Positions 7,700 to 17,380 are shown, numbered from the stretch's first letter. The stretch is DNA of 64,000 bases from Sodalinema lacuna_A (GCA_900149785.2 FSSI02000011.1:1-64000); one strand, 5' to 3'. Program-made: numbers and translations. The notes: generated from the sequence alone by a model not told the origin.

Positions 7700-9235
7700 T
7701 TAAGCCATTTCTTTCTCGACCCGAGTGGTTTTGTCGCCCACTTTCTGGAAAGCACCCCATTCGACTTGATCTTCATCGAGTTCAGGGTCAATCCCAGCAA
7801 ACACGTCGCGGAACAGAGTCCGAGAACCGTGCCAGATGTGACCGAAGAAGAACAGTAGTGCAAAGCAGACGTGACCGTAGGTGAACCAACCGCGAGGACT
7901 GGTGCGGAAGACCCCGTCAGATTCGAGGGTTTCGCGATCGAACTTGAAGGGTTCGCCCAGTTGCGCTTTACGGGCATAGCGTTTGACGAGAGCGGGGTCG
8001 CTGACGGTGGTTCCGTCAAGTTGACCGCCGTAGAAGCTGGCGGTGACGCCCACTTGCTCGAAGCTATATTTGGATTCAGCGCGACGGAAGGGAATGTCTG
8101 CCCGGACAATTCCGTCTTTGTCAGTGAGGACAACGGGGAAGGTTTCAAAGAAGTTGGGCAGACGACGCACAAAGAGTTCGCGTCCTTCGGCATCGGTGAA
8201 CACCGGGTGACCGAGCCAGCCTTCGGCGAGTCCGTCGCCTTTGTTCATCGGACCGGTACGGAACAAACCACCTTTGGAGGGGTTGTTACCCACATAGTCG
8301 TAGAAGGCCAGTTTTTCGGGAATTTGCTCCCACGCTTGCGAGGGGCTGGCGCCGTTGGCCATGCTGGTTTGAACGCGACGCTGGATTTCCTGTTGGAAAT
8401 AGCCCTGATCCCATTGATAGCGGGTGGGACCAAACAGTTCGATGGGAGTCGCCGCACTGCCGTACCACATGGTTCCGGCGACCACGAAGGCGGCAAAGAA
8501 GACAGCGGCAATACTGCTGCTGAGAACCGTCTCGATGTTCCCCATCCGTAGGGCGCGGTAAAGCCGTTCGGGGGGACGAACTGTTAAGTGGAAGAGTCCG
8601 GCGATAATGCCGACAATCCCAGCGGCAATGTGGTGGGAGACAATTCCGCCGGCGTTAAAGGGGTTGAACCCTTCTGGCCCCCAGGCGGGGGCTACCGGTT
8701 GAATGCTGCCAGTTAAGCCGTAGGGGTCGGAGACCCACATCCCCGGTCCAAAGAGACCAGTTAGGTGGAAGGCGCCAAACCCGAAGCAGAGAAGCCCCGA
8801 CAAGAACAGGTGAATCCCAAACATTTTGGGTAGGTCGAGGGCGGGTTCGCCGGTGCGAGGATCTCTGAAGAGTTCTAAGTCCCAGAAGACCCAGTGCCAA
8901 CAGGCGGCGAGAAATAGTAATCCTGACAGAACGATGTGAGCGAGGGCGACGCCTTCAAAGGACCAGAAGCCGGGATCGACTCCGGTTTCTCCGGTGACGC
9001 TCCAACCACTCCAAGACCCCGTAACGCCAAGGCGCGCCATGAAGGGCATGACGAACATTCCTTGCCGCCACATGGGGTTAAGAACGGCGTCGCTCGGGTC
9101 GTAGGTGGCGAGTTCAAATAGGGTCATTGAACCGGCCCAGCCTGCGACGAGGGCAGTGTGCATTAAATGCACGGCAATCAGCCGACCCGGATCGTTCAGG
9201 ACGACTGTGTGTACACGGTACCAGGGTAGTCCCAT
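7700..9235 (-). CDS. psbB: Photosystem II CP47 chlorophyll-binding protein
   Basis: This 511-residue protein starts MGLPWYRVHTVVLNDPGRLI and has six transmembrane helices with paired chlorophyll-ligating histidines (for example VHLMHTALVAGW, HIVLSGLLFLAACWHW, VSHHIAAGIVGIIAG, and HVCFALLFFFGHIWHG in the last helix). The large lumenal loop E lies between helices V and VI (about residues 255-450). CP47 is the core antenna that passes excitation to the D1/D2 reaction centre. Length and all helices match the family. The C-terminus, after DPELDEDQVEWGAFQKVGD, is the usual stromal tail. The 311 bp upstream hold its promoter/leader. Confidence 0.98.
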   Translation of the reverse strand: MGLPWYRVHTVVLNDPGRLIAVHLMHTALVAGWAGSMTLFELATYDPSDAVLNPMWRQGMFVMPFMARLGVTGSWSGWSVTGETGVDPGFWSFEGVALAHIVLSGLLFLAACWHWVFWDLELFRDPRTGEPALDLPKMFGIHLFLSGLLCFGFGAFHLTGLFGPGMWVSDPYGLTGSIQPVAPAWGPEGFNPFNAGGIVSHHIAAGIVGIIAGLFHLTVRPPERLYRALRMGNIETVLSSSIAAVFFAAFVVAGTMWYGSAATPIELFGPTRYQWDQGYFQQEIQRRVQTSMANGASPSQAWEQIPEKLAFYDYVGNNPSKGGLFRTGPMNKGDGLAEGWLGHPVFTDAEGRELFVRRLPNFFETFPVVLTDKDGIVRADIPFRRAESKYSFEQVGVTASFYGGQLDGTTVSDPALVKRYARKAQLGEPFKFDRETLESDGVFRTSPRGWFTYGHVCFALLFFFGHIWHGSRTLFRDVFAGIDPELDEDQVEWGAFQKVGDKTTRVEKEMA

Positions 9236-9546
9236 TGACTACGCTCCTCCTTATATGACGTGATATGAGTGATGGTCAACGCTTGTCTATCTTACGAATT
9301 GACCGGGCTGATCGCTGGGTTTGGGGTTACGGTTGGGCTGTTGTAAAAGACAGCCGTGGTAACTCCCTTCAAGACGATCAGGTTCGGTGCTAGTGCAGTT
9401 GTTTTTAGGGCTGCATCAATTAAAGATTATTAAAGAAGTGTATCGATTCTGAGACGCGATCGCAAGGGTATTTTACGAATTGTTGGGGATAAATGGGTCT
9501 CGACAATGACACGTGAACGGCGATCGCTCTTTGGGGTAACGAATTA
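9236..9546 (-). promoter_or_regulatory. psbB promoter/leader region (no gene seen)
   Basis: This 311-bp non-coding stretch lies between the psbB start and the next minus-strand gene. It contains several HIP1 octamers (gcgatcgc-type) and an A/T-rich stretch near 9415-9435. An AGGAG-like ribosome site (aggaggagcgtag on the minus strand) directly precedes the psbB ATG. I could not fix a single promoter. Confidence 0.5.
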
Positions 9547-9864
9547 TTAAGTTTTAGGCAAATCGAGTTGACAGGTGACTGATGATGTGCAGAGTCGGGC
9601 GATCACTTGTTCGGCATCCATGAGGCGTTTGAGCATCACAAGAGAAATGCTCGTCTCTTTGGTATCGAGAGTCTGAGGACGGACTTCAACCATTAAAACG
9701 GCGGCTTCAACCCGATAAAGCCAGAGTCGCTCACCTCGTTCGACTAAACTGAGGTCGAGACGTTCAATGTCAGGCGGCCGTCGCCAAGCGTTGACGTTCC
9801 AGAGTCCTTGGGTTCCCCAAACGCGAGCAACAGTCCAGCCTTCTGATAGAAAAAAGTATTTCAC
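9547..9864 (-). CDS. Conserved hypothetical protein (cyanobacterial)
   Basis: This 105-residue soluble protein starts MKYFFLSEGWTVARVWGTQG. It has a Trp/Arg-rich N-terminal half (LWNVNAWRRPPDIERLDL) and strand-like segments such as GERLWLYRVEAAVLMVEVRP. There is no signal peptide, membrane segment or known catalytic motif. Codon use resembles that of neighbours and the frame is free of repeats, which supports a real gene. It lies upstream of psbB but is separated from it by 311 bp, so co-transcription is doubtful. I do not recognise the family. Confidence 0.65.
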   Translation of the reverse strand: MKYFFLSEGWTVARVWGTQGLWNVNAWRRPPDIERLDLSLVERGERLWLYRVEAAVLMVEVRPQTLDTKETSISLVMLKRLMDAEQVIARLCTSSVTCQLDLPKT

Positions 9865-9892
9865 CGATCGTTAATGCAATTCGTCACGTAAA

Positions 9893-10260
9893 ACTCCTGG
9901 GAGGGTTGGAAGCTCCGTGATTGATCGCGGAGAGGAAAACCGACTCAAGCGGCTTTAGCCGCCAGCNCCCCCTTGCGGGGTGGAGGNGTATGGTTGCCCC
10001 TCCATGGAGCTATGGTTGGCTCCGACTCCCTTGCGGGGTAATGTTTGCTTCGCTAATGTTCAGAGTCGGTACTTTCCCAATCGCACTGTCTTAACCCCTT
10101 AGGACTGTTTAACGATTCGGTTCTAGAGCCGGGAACTAGCACGCATTCCCGGGTAGGAACTTTAACTCTTGCTCTGAACGTAGCCCGTTAAGGCTTAAGC
10201 TGGTCAGCTACCTGAAGGGGAGGGCACGAAGCCCCCGTGCTTCAGCCGGGGGTGCTGACA
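9893..10260 (+). mobile_element. Second IS200/IS605-type relic (tnpB-less)
   Basis: This non-coding stretch starts with a small hairpin (gcggc-tttag-ccgc, 9949-9962). It ends with the imperfect hairpin agcccccgtgcttcagccgg / gggtgct (10230-10255), a right-end hairpin type I associate with cyanobacterial tnpB/IS605 elements. Internal sequence (ctgtttaacgattcgg; tagagccgggaactagcacg; cccgggtaggaact) is G/C-structured and has no reading frame of note. Two Ns (9967, 9987) lie in the left part. The spacer between the hypothetical gene and the nuclease is otherwise empty. Function as an omega-RNA-like transcript is inference only. Confidence 0.5.
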
Positions 10261-10318
10261 GTCCATGGGATGCCCCATAATACCTTACCGCTAATTGACC
10301 ACGAATTGTCGTTTTGTT

Positions 10319-11203
10319 TTACAGGGACACTTCGGGAATCTTTTGTCGGTTCGTGAGGGGGCGATCGCCGGCTGACAGTCCCGCAGACTCCAGTTTATGA
10401 CAAAAACACGATCGCAGATCACAGGGGCCAGAACCCGCCTGACGCTGGGGAAAATCTTGTCCCTGTTGATAGGCGGTCCAATATTGCTGAAATTGCTCGG
10501 CGATTTGGGTTAATTCCCGCCGTGTCGCTTCATGGTCACGAGAGGAATAGTCAAATTGCCAACATTGAGTCGCTTGAGTCGAGTCTGGCCCCGATTGGCG
10601 GTCCGATTCAGCGGCGGCCCCTTCGACAAACCAGTAAATCAGAGAAATCGATTCAGGAGGATACGAACTGGTTTCAGCTAAAACAAAGAGATAGAGGCGG
10701 GTTTGCCAGTTTTGTTTGAGCCACGTCGGCTGACGGGGACGGCGATAGGTTTTCCAGTCCAGGATTTGCGCCCGGTTCGGGGACAACAGCAGTAAGTCGT
10801 AACGCACTAGCCAGAGGATATTCTGCCAGAAGAGGCTGCGTTCATGTTCGGCGTCCCGTAGGGTAATGGAGTCACGATTGGGGTTGGGGGTGATGCAGGT
10901 TGGGGCGTAGCGGTCAAAGTCCTCGATCCAGCCTCGCAGTTTGTCGCCTTCGGGTAACACTGACTCGATCGGGAGGCCGAGTTCCCGTTGTTGCATCAGT
11001 TGATGAAAGCGGTTTCCTTCGGCGAGTCGTTGCTGTTGTCGCGCAGACAGAGGCGCGTCTCGATGTTCAATGAGGCTGATTTGGAACCAGCGTGGGCAGT
11101 CTTGCAGGCGATTGAGATGACTTTGGGATAAGCGTAAAACTGGCTCAGGGTCAGGATTTGAGGGAGGAGAGGCTTGGGGTTGAGAAAAGTTTTTTGCGCT
11201 CAT
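10319..11203 (-). CDS. PD-(D/E)XK nuclease-superfamily protein
   Basis: This 294-residue protein starts with a Pro/Ser-rich leader and the block LRLSQSHLNRLQDCPRWFQI, the SxLNxxxxCPRxF pattern that opens RecB/Cas4-like PD-(D/E)XK nucleases. The helix with GNRFHQLMQQREL and the core ILDWKTYRRP (D-x-K catalytic pair) followed by QTRLYLFVLAE complete the fold. A cysteine-containing end (GPCDLRSCFCHKLESAG) could be part of an iron-sulfur or zinc site; only three Cys are visible there, plus one in the N-terminal CPR motif, which is the arrangement of AddB/Cas4 four-Cys clusters. It is likely a DNA repair or processing nuclease. It is a stand-alone gene with no cas genes nearby. Confidence 0.75.
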   Translation of the reverse strand: MSAKNFSQPQASPPSNPDPEPVLRLSQSHLNRLQDCPRWFQISLIEHRDAPLSARQQQRLAEGNRFHQLMQQRELGLPIESVLPEGDKLRGWIEDFDRYAPTCITPNPNRDSITLRDAEHERSLFWQNILWLVRYDLLLLSPNRAQILDWKTYRRPRQPTWLKQNWQTRLYLFVLAETSSYPPESISLIYWFVEGAAAESDRQSGPDSTQATQCWQFDYSSRDHEATRRELTQIAEQFQQYWTAYQQGQDFPQRQAGSGPCDLRSCFCHKLESAGLSAGDRPLTNRQKIPEVSL

Positions 11204-11246
11204 GGCTTGCGTCAGAGAATAGATGTGTTATGATTGGATCTGCGAA

Positions 11247-11320
11247 CGGGGCGTAGCGCAGCTTGGTAGCGCACCACTTTGGGGTAGTGGGGGTCGTGGG
11301 TTCAAATCCCGCCGCTCCGA
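11247..11320 (+). tRNA. tRNA-Pro (anticodon GGG)
   Basis: The 74-nt cloverleaf has acceptor cggggcg/cgctccg (one G-U), D-arm gcgcagcttggtagcgc, anticodon arm ccact-ttggggt-agtgg with anticodon GGG (reads CCC), and T-arm gtggg-ttcaaat-cccgc. The discriminator base is A and CCA is not encoded. Confidence 0.95.
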
Positions 11321-11339
11321 TTTCAGGATAATATCCTCT

Positions 11340-11381
11340 AAACAGCCTGTAAGTCTTCTTTGGAAGAGTTACAGGCTGTTT
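11340..11381 (+). terminator. Terminator of tRNA-Pro
   Basis: A 13-bp perfect stem, aaacagcctgtaa / ttacaggctgttt, lies 20 bp beyond the tRNA and is followed by a T/G-rich tail (gggttttggg). Confidence 0.75.
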
Positions 11382-11725
11382 GGGTTTTGGGTTAGATTGA
11401 TTGAATTGAGTTTAGACAGTTAAAATTAAGCGGTAAACAGACGTAAAATGCTTGTTTTATAACTGTTCTTGCTAAGAATAAAGTACTATTTGTTGTGTCT
11501 ATAAATTGAAAATAGAATCAGCCAATCTAGTTTGTGCGGATTGAGTTAAGCAAGTTAAGAAGAATGGCAATACCTTAAAATAGAGGAAGTCTTACTTCGT
11601 TGAGGGGTGACTGGCCCTAACATTTGTGACCTGTTAGGGTGAGCGTCCGTTAACGTTATGACACATGACTTAAGTTGAGATTGCCTTGAATGGGGCGATC
11701 GCCTTTCTTTTTGCGTTCTTATACC
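11382..11725. other. Spacer upstream of the multi-PAS kinase
   Basis: This A/T-rich 344-bp spacer holds the kinase promoter region. The one clear structure is the inverted repeat ccctaaca / tgttaggg (11615-11639, 9-nt spacer) about 90-110 bp upstream of the kinase start, a possible operator or leader hairpin. No gene seen. Confidence 0.4.
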
Positions 11726-14700
11726 ATGACTTTCGCTATGTCTCCCGATCCCGACGCCTATGCTGCCTTGCAGGAGGAAGTGGAACGGCTGCGGCAAGCC
11801 TTAGACGATCGCGAGGCCCGGTTACGGCAACTCCAAGAAACATTGCCCGCCTGCTTCTATGAATTACATCGATCGCCCCAGGGGAACCTCTCCTGGCATC
11901 ATGTTTCTGGAGGGAGTCGGGAGTTGTTGCACGTCGAACCCGAGGATTTCGGGAGTTGGGTCGATCGCATCCATCCCCAGGATCGCCCTCGCTGGCACCA
12001 GGCCATCGCTACCTCAGAAGCCACAACAACTGATTTAGCCTGGCAAGGACGGGTGAGGCTCCCCCAGTCTCATGACTTAGATGACCAGGTGATTCGCCTG
12101 TTAGCCCGACCGCAACCCCAAGCTGATGGGTCCACCCGTTGGCAGGGGTTAGCCATTGCCATTGACGCGCCGACCGTCCATGCAACGCCTAATCAAACCC
12201 CAGCCTTTTTCGCCTCCCTATTAGAAATTTTACCGGTGGCGGTGTTGGTCAAAGCCGCTGAGGACTTTCGCTTTTGTGCCGTTAATAGTACAGGGGCGCA
12301 ACTGTTAGGGCGTGAGATTGAAGAGTTATTAGGCAAAAATGACTATGAGTTGTTTCCTAAAGATCAGGCCGATGAATTTCGTCGGGTCGATGAGCAGGTT
12401 CTGACTCATCATGAGGTGGTTGAAATTCCCCTTGAGTTGGTGCAAGTTGGTGATGGTAATCGTTTAATGCGAACCCGGAAATTAGCGATTTGGGATGGCG
12501 ATCGCCCGACTCATGTGGCGATCGTCTGTGAGGATATCACAGAACAAGAAACCACCAAAGCCCAACTGGCCCAACAAGAACGCACCTTGCGGGCCATCAT
12601 GGACAATGCCCCGATTTGGATTTGGACCACCGATGTCTCGGGGCATATGAACTTTATTAACCGCACCTTCTGCGATGATGTGGGGGTGACACCGGGCCAG
12701 GTGTATGAAGCGGGTCACTATCAAGAGGTGTTTGGCGAAGAAGCCGTGCGCAATTGCGTCGAGTCCGATCGCATCAGCTTCGCTCAGGATGAGCCTTGTT
12801 TTGCCGATGAACAGTTCCCCTTTGTCGATGGCCAGATTCATCATCTCGAAACCATTAAAGTGCGTCTGAAAGACAGCCAGGGCAAGGTAACAGGCTTAGT
12901 GGGGTTAGCCCTCGATGCCACAGAACGCAAACAGGCCGAGGCGGAGTTGGCCCAACAGCGATCGCTCCTCGATGCTTTTATTGATACGGCCCCGGTGGGG
13001 ATGGCGATTCTCGATTGTCAATTTCGCTATTTGCAGGTGAATGAGAATCTGGCCAAGATGACCGGATATCCCGTTGAGTACCATTTAGGCCGTTCCTTAG
13101 CCGAGATTGTGCCAGATTTAGCCCAGACGCTGCATCCGCGAGTGCAGAGGATGCTCGAAACCGGGGACCCACTGCTGCATCAAACTTTTAGCGGGCAAAC
13201 GCCGGCCCAGCCAGGAGTGGAGCGACATTGGCTATTTTCGGCCTTTCCCATCCGCGATCGCAAGCAAGAGGTGATTGCCTTTGGGGCGACAGTGTTAGAT
13301 ATTACCCAACGACAGCAGGCCCAGGACCAATTGCAGCGGCTGACTCGTAACCTTCAGGATGCCCAACGTATCGCCCATATTGGCAATTGGGAGATTGATG
13401 TGGCCACGGGGCAAACCACCTGTTCCGAGGAGATTTTTAATATTATTGGTATTCCCGTACGCCAAGAGCCTCTCATTCAGGAGGAGATGTTTGCCTATTT
13501 CCATCCTGACGATCGCCCTCAGGTTCGTCAAGGGATTCGCCACTGTATTGATACGGGAGAGTCCTATGACATCGATGTACGGATTATTCGGGCCAACGGC
13601 AAGTTGGGCTATGTGCGAGAGAAATGTGAGGCTCAGTATGATGACGTGGGCAATTTGGTCAGTATCTTTGGCATTGCGATGGATATTACCGAACGCAAGA
13701 TGGCGGAGTTGACCTTACGGGAGAGTGAAGAACGCTTCCGGACTTTAGTTGAGGCGACAACTCAGATTGTCTGGAATGCCAACGCCAAAGGGGCATTTAC
13801 CTCCGAACAGCCCGATTGGAGTGAATTTAGTGGTCTGAGTTTCGAGGAGTTGCGAGATTGGGGCTGGATTAATAGTATCCATCCGAGCGATCGCAATGAA
13901 ACCACCGCCGTTTGGTCCCATGCAGTGCAAACCCGTAGTCTCTATCAGATTGAACATCGCCTGCGACGGGCCGATGGGCAATATCGGGATATGAGTGTGC
14001 GGGCCGTGCCGATTGTGGATGAGGAGGGCAATCTACGGGAGTGGATTGGCGTCCATACCGACATTACGGACCGCAAAGATGCCGAACGGGCCTTGCAACA
14101 GTCTGAGGCCAAATTACGGCAGCAGGCCGAGAATTTGCAATCGACCCTCGATGAGTTGCAACGAACCCAGAATCAGTTAGTACAAAGCGAGAAGATGTCA
14201 GCCCTGGGGCAGTTGGTGGCGGGGGTCGCCCATGAGATTAATAATCCGGTGAACTTTATTTATGGCAATCTCACCCATGCCGATGAGTATACTCAGGACT
14301 TGTTGCGGCTGATTGCCACCTATCAACACCAGCATCCAGAACCCGATGCGGTGGTAGAGGAGATGATTGAGGAGGTGGATTTAGAGTATCTCATCGACGA
14401 CTTGCCGCGACTGCTGACCTCGATGCGGGTGGGGGCGCAACGGATTCGTGATATCGTGCGATCGCTGCGGAACTTCTCCCGCCTCGATGAATCCGAGTTC
14501 AAAGCCGTGAATCTTCATGACGGCATTGAAAGCACTCTCATGATTTTGCAAAACCGCCTCAAAGCGAAACCCGAGTCAGCGGGAATTGAGATTGTGCGAC
14601 GTTATGGCAACTTGCCCCTCGTTGAATGTTATGCCGGGCAAATCAATCAGGTGTTGATGAATATCCTGGCCAATGCCGTCGATGCCCTCGAAGAACGAGA

Positions 14701-15028
14701 TGCCCGTCGCAGCCCTTCAGAACTCGATGCCGCCCCCAGTCGCATTACCATTACCACCGCCGTCATTGACCAAACATCAGTGCAAGTGGTCATTGCCGAT
14801 AACGGCGTGGGGATTCCCCCTCACATCCAAAAACAAATTTTTGACCCCTTCTTTACCACCAAACCCATCGGCAAAGGGACCGGGTTAGGGATGTCAATTA
14901 GCTATCAAATTATCACTGACAAGCATCATGGCCGTCTAACCTGTACCTCAGAGACGGGGGTTGGGACCAGTTTTTGGATTGAAATTCCGATTCATCAGAC
15001 GCGGTCTGCGGCCCCTGAGTCTCGCTGA
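11726..15028 (+). CDS. Multi-PAS sensor histidine kinase
   Basis: About 1100 residues with no transmembrane segment, so a soluble sensor. A short coiled coil (AALQEEVERLRQALDD) is followed by roughly six PAS/PAC modules; PAC ends appear as DITEQETTKAQL, DATERKQAEAEL, DITQRQQAQDQL, DITERKMAELTL and DITDRKDAERAL. The kinase core follows: HisKA with the phospho-acceptor His in GVAHEINNPVNFIYGNL, then HATPase_c with N box (NQVLMNILANAVDAL), G1 (DNGVGIP), F box (FDPFFTTKPIGKGTG) and G2 (GLGMS). There is no receiver domain or adjacent response regulator, so the partner is unlinked. An alternative start 12 codons upstream (11690) exists. I preferred 11726 (MTFAMSPDPDAYAAL), with little ribosome-site support either way. 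Confidence 0.92.
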   Translation: MTFAMSPDPDAYAALQEEVERLRQALDDREARLRQLQETLPACFYELHRSPQGNLSWHHVSGGSRELLHVEPEDFGSWVDRIHPQDRPRWHQAIATSEATTTDLAWQGRVRLPQSHDLDDQVIRLLARPQPQADGSTRWQGLAIAIDAPTVHATPNQTPAFFASLLEILPVAVLVKAAEDFRFCAVNSTGAQLLGREIEELLGKNDYELFPKDQADEFRRVDEQVLTHHEVVEIPLELVQVGDGNRLMRTRKLAIWDGDRPTHVAIVCEDITEQETTKAQLAQQERTLRAIMDNAPIWIWTTDVSGHMNFINRTFCDDVGVTPGQVYEAGHYQEVFGEEAVRNCVESDRISFAQDEPCFADEQFPFVDGQIHHLETIKVRLKDSQGKVTGLVGLALDATERKQAEAELAQQRSLLDAFIDTAPVGMAILDCQFRYLQVNENLAKMTGYPVEYHLGRSLAEIVPDLAQTLHPRVQRMLETGDPLLHQTFSGQTPAQPGVERHWLFSAFPIRDRKQEVIAFGATVLDITQRQQAQDQLQRLTRNLQDAQRIAHIGNWEIDVATGQTTCSEEIFNIIGIPVRQEPLIQEEMFAYFHPDDRPQVRQGIRHCIDTGESYDIDVRIIRANGKLGYVREKCEAQYDDVGNLVSIFGIAMDITERKMAELTLRESEERFRTLVEATTQIVWNANAKGAFTSEQPDWSEFSGLSFEELRDWGWINSIHPSDRNETTAVWSHAVQTRSLYQIEHRLRRADGQYRDMSVRAVPIVDEEGNLREWIGVHTDITDRKDAERALQQSEAKLRQQAENLQSTLDELQRTQNQLVQSEKMSALGQLVAGVAHEINNPVNFIYGNLTHADEYTQDLLRLIATYQHQHPEPDAVVEEMIEEVDLEYLIDDLPRLLTSMRVGAQRIRDIVRSLRNFSRLDESEFKAVNLHDGIESTLMILQNRLKAKPESAGIEIVRRYGNLPLVECYAGQINQVLMNILANAVDALEERDARRSPSELDAAPSRITITTAVIDQTSVQVVIADNGVGIPPHIQKQIFDPFFTTKPIGKGTGLGMSISYQIITDKHHGRLTCTSETGVGTSFWIEIPIHQTRSAAPESR

Positions 15029-15167
15029 GATTGGACAGCCCGCCAATTGGGTCTCTCCCCCGCCGCCATTCTCCCCTAGAGTGGCTATCCTGGAAGCTGT
15101 GGGTGCATTCGTGCCTCAAGGGGCCGAGACCCAGAAAAACATTGATAGAATCATCAATTCAGCGATT

Positions 15168-17324
15168 ATGACAACCTTTTACGTCAATCCTAGTACGGGC
15201 AATGATGGCAATCCAGGTGATGCCACCCAGCCGTTTCAGACGATTACTCATGCCCTGGGTCAAGCTTCAGCCGGGACGTTGGTACAGTTGGCAGTCGGGC
15301 AATATACCGCTGAGACCTTTCCCCTGACGGTTCCCCCAGGAGTCAAGTTGGTGGGCAATGAAGGCAATAAAGGGAAAGATATCCTGATTACTGGGGGAGG
15401 AACCGTCGGGACGACTGATGGCAATCAGTCCTTAACGATTCGCCTCGACCCCGAAGCGGAAGTGCGGGGAGTGACCGTCTCGAACCCCGAACTTCGCGGT
15501 ACCGGGATTTGGATTGAGTCCGGTAGCCCAACGGTGGCCAATAGTACTCTCAAGGGCTGCAAACGCGAGGGGATTCGCGTTATGGGAACGGCGAAACCCA
15601 TTTTGGACAACAACCTCTTGACAGAAAACGCCTCCTATGGTATATGGGCGTTAAAAAATGCGAAAGGAGAAATCCGCAACAATACCCTTCGCAACAATGG
15701 AACTGGAATTGGGGTCGGCGAGGAAGCCGCCCCCCTGATTGCCAATAATTTGATTCAGCAGAGTCGTTATGGGCTAGTTCTCAATGGGGACGCTCGTCCG
15801 GTGTTGCGGGGCAATATCATTGAAGACAACAATGATTATGGCCTATCGGCGACGGCTTCAGCACTCCCGGATTTAGGTAAGGCCGAAGAACCGGGGGGCA
15901 ATGTCTTCCGCAACAATGGCATCAAAGACTTGCTGAACGCCACCAGTCAAACCTTCGTCTCGGCGGGGAACCAACTCAACCCCGATAAAGTGCAGGGTTC
16001 TGTTGAGTTTGTAGCCGTCGATGGCGGTGTTCCGACGCCAACGCCAACACCCACGCCGACACCTGACCCCACACCTACCCCGACACCCACGCCCGACCCC
16101 ACACCTACGCCAACACCCACACCCGACCCCACACCCACACCCACACCCACAGAACTCACGGACATTAAGGGTCATTGGGCCGAACCCTTTATTCAGGCCT
16201 TATTTGACCGGCAATTGGTCAGTGGTATGGGAGATGGAACCTTTAAACCCAACGCCCCCATCACTCGGGCCGGGTTTGCGGCGTTGTTGGCCCAAGCCTT
16301 TGACAAACCCCTAACAGAGTCGGCGAAAACCTTTACCGATGTTCCCAGTAACTTTTGGGGTCGCGATGCGATTACGAAAGTGACGCGGATGGGCTTTATT
16401 TCTGGGTTCCCCAACAACACCTTCCGTCCGGGGGATAATGTGACCCGTCTGCACGTTTTGCTGGCGTTAAATGCCGGGTTGGGATTGAGTGAGGGGAATC
16501 AGAATCATCTCAACTTCTATACCGATAAATCTCAGATTCCCGGTTGGGCGACAGCGGCGGTGGCTAAGGCAACAGATGCCAAGTTGGTCGTCAACTACCC
16601 CAATGTGCGGTATCTGCGACCGATGTTCGATGCAACTCGGGCAGATGTCGCGGTCATGGTTTATCAGGCCTTGGTTCAGGAAGACAATTTCCCGGTGATT
16701 GAGTCGCCCTATTTAGTCAATGCCGAAGCCACAGATGTGCCGAAGTTCTCCGATATTGAGGGTCACTGGGCCAAGGACTTTATTGTCGAGTTAGCCAGTA
16801 AGGGAGTCATCAATGGCTTACCCGATGGAACCTTCCGGCCCGATAAGAAAATGACGCGGGCTGAGTATGCGGCCTTGTTGGCCACAGCGTTCGACCCCCG
16901 GCCGGAACGGGCCACGGTCAAGTTCCAGGATGTCCCCAGTAGCCATTGGGCTAAAGCCGCCATTGATAAAACCTATGAAGGGGGATTCTTGTCTGGATTT
17001 TCCGAAACGACCTTTGGCCCCAATTTAAATGTGCAGCGACTCCAGGTGTTGTTGTCGTTGGTGAATGGGTTAGACCTCTCAGGTGGGTCAGCGGAGTTAC
17101 TGAATCAGTACGATGACCGGGACCAGATTCCCACCTGGGCCGAACCGGCGGTGGCGACGGCGACTCAGAAGCAATTTGTGGTCAATCATCCTGATGTCAG
17201 GAAACTTCATCCAGACCAAGATGCCACGCGGGCCGATGTTGCGGCGATGGTCTATCAAGCGTTGAAGGATGCGAACAAGTGGGAGTTGTCGGGGATTAAT
17301 TCTGACTACATCGTGACCGCCTAG
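15168..17324 (+). CDS. DUF1565/right-handed beta-helix protein with six SLH motifs
   Basis: This 718-residue protein from the ATG at 15168 begins MTTFYVNPSTGNDGNPGDATQPFQ with the DUF1565 signature, followed by a parallel beta-helix (about residues 60-280) with repeated N-rich turns. A (TP/DP)n linker of about 40 residues leads to two triplets of S-layer homology motifs: TDIKGHWAEPFI, TDVPSNFWGRDAI, a third in the PGWATAAVAKATDAKL region, and the same pattern again from SDIEGHWAKDFI. SLH motifs bind peptidoglycan-linked polymer, so the protein is probably envelope-anchored with the helix facing out. No classical signal peptide is visible at this start. An upstream start at 14961 would overlap the kinase gene and adds a non-conserved leader. 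Confidence 0.85.
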   Translation: MTTFYVNPSTGNDGNPGDATQPFQTITHALGQASAGTLVQLAVGQYTAETFPLTVPPGVKLVGNEGNKGKDILITGGGTVGTTDGNQSLTIRLDPEAEVRGVTVSNPELRGTGIWIESGSPTVANSTLKGCKREGIRVMGTAKPILDNNLLTENASYGIWALKNAKGEIRNNTLRNNGTGIGVGEEAAPLIANNLIQQSRYGLVLNGDARPVLRGNIIEDNNDYGLSATASALPDLGKAEEPGGNVFRNNGIKDLLNATSQTFVSAGNQLNPDKVQGSVEFVAVDGGVPTPTPTPTPTPDPTPTPTPTPDPTPTPTPTPDPTPTPTPTELTDIKGHWAEPFIQALFDRQLVSGMGDGTFKPNAPITRAGFAALLAQAFDKPLTESAKTFTDVPSNFWGRDAITKVTRMGFISGFPNNTFRPGDNVTRLHVLLALNAGLGLSEGNQNHLNFYTDKSQIPGWATAAVAKATDAKLVVNYPNVRYLRPMFDATRADVAVMVYQALVQEDNFPVIESPYLVNAEATDVPKFSDIEGHWAKDFIVELASKGVINGLPDGTFRPDKKMTRAEYAALLATAFDPRPERATVKFQDVPSSHWAKAAIDKTYEGGFLSGFSETTFGPNLNVQRLQVLLSLVNGLDLSGGSAELLNQYDDRDQIPTWAEPAVATATQKQFVVNHPDVRKLHPDQDATRADVAAMVYQALKDANKWELSGINSDYIVTA

Positions 17325-17335
17325 GTCTACACTCA

Positions 17336-17380
17336 GAAACCGGGTGTCAGAAACCGAGTGTCTCCAAGACACCCGGTTTC
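17336..17380 (+). terminator. Terminator after the SLH protein gene
   Basis: A 13-bp inverted repeat, gaaaccgggtgtc / gacacccggtttc, has a 19-nt loop that contains a second partial copy (gaaaccgagtgtc). It sits 11 bp beyond the stop and is followed by a T/G stretch. Confidence 0.75.

Noticed and set aside
7871..8551. Plus-strand frame of 226 codons
   Set aside because: It is antisense to psbB and has no recognisable domain.
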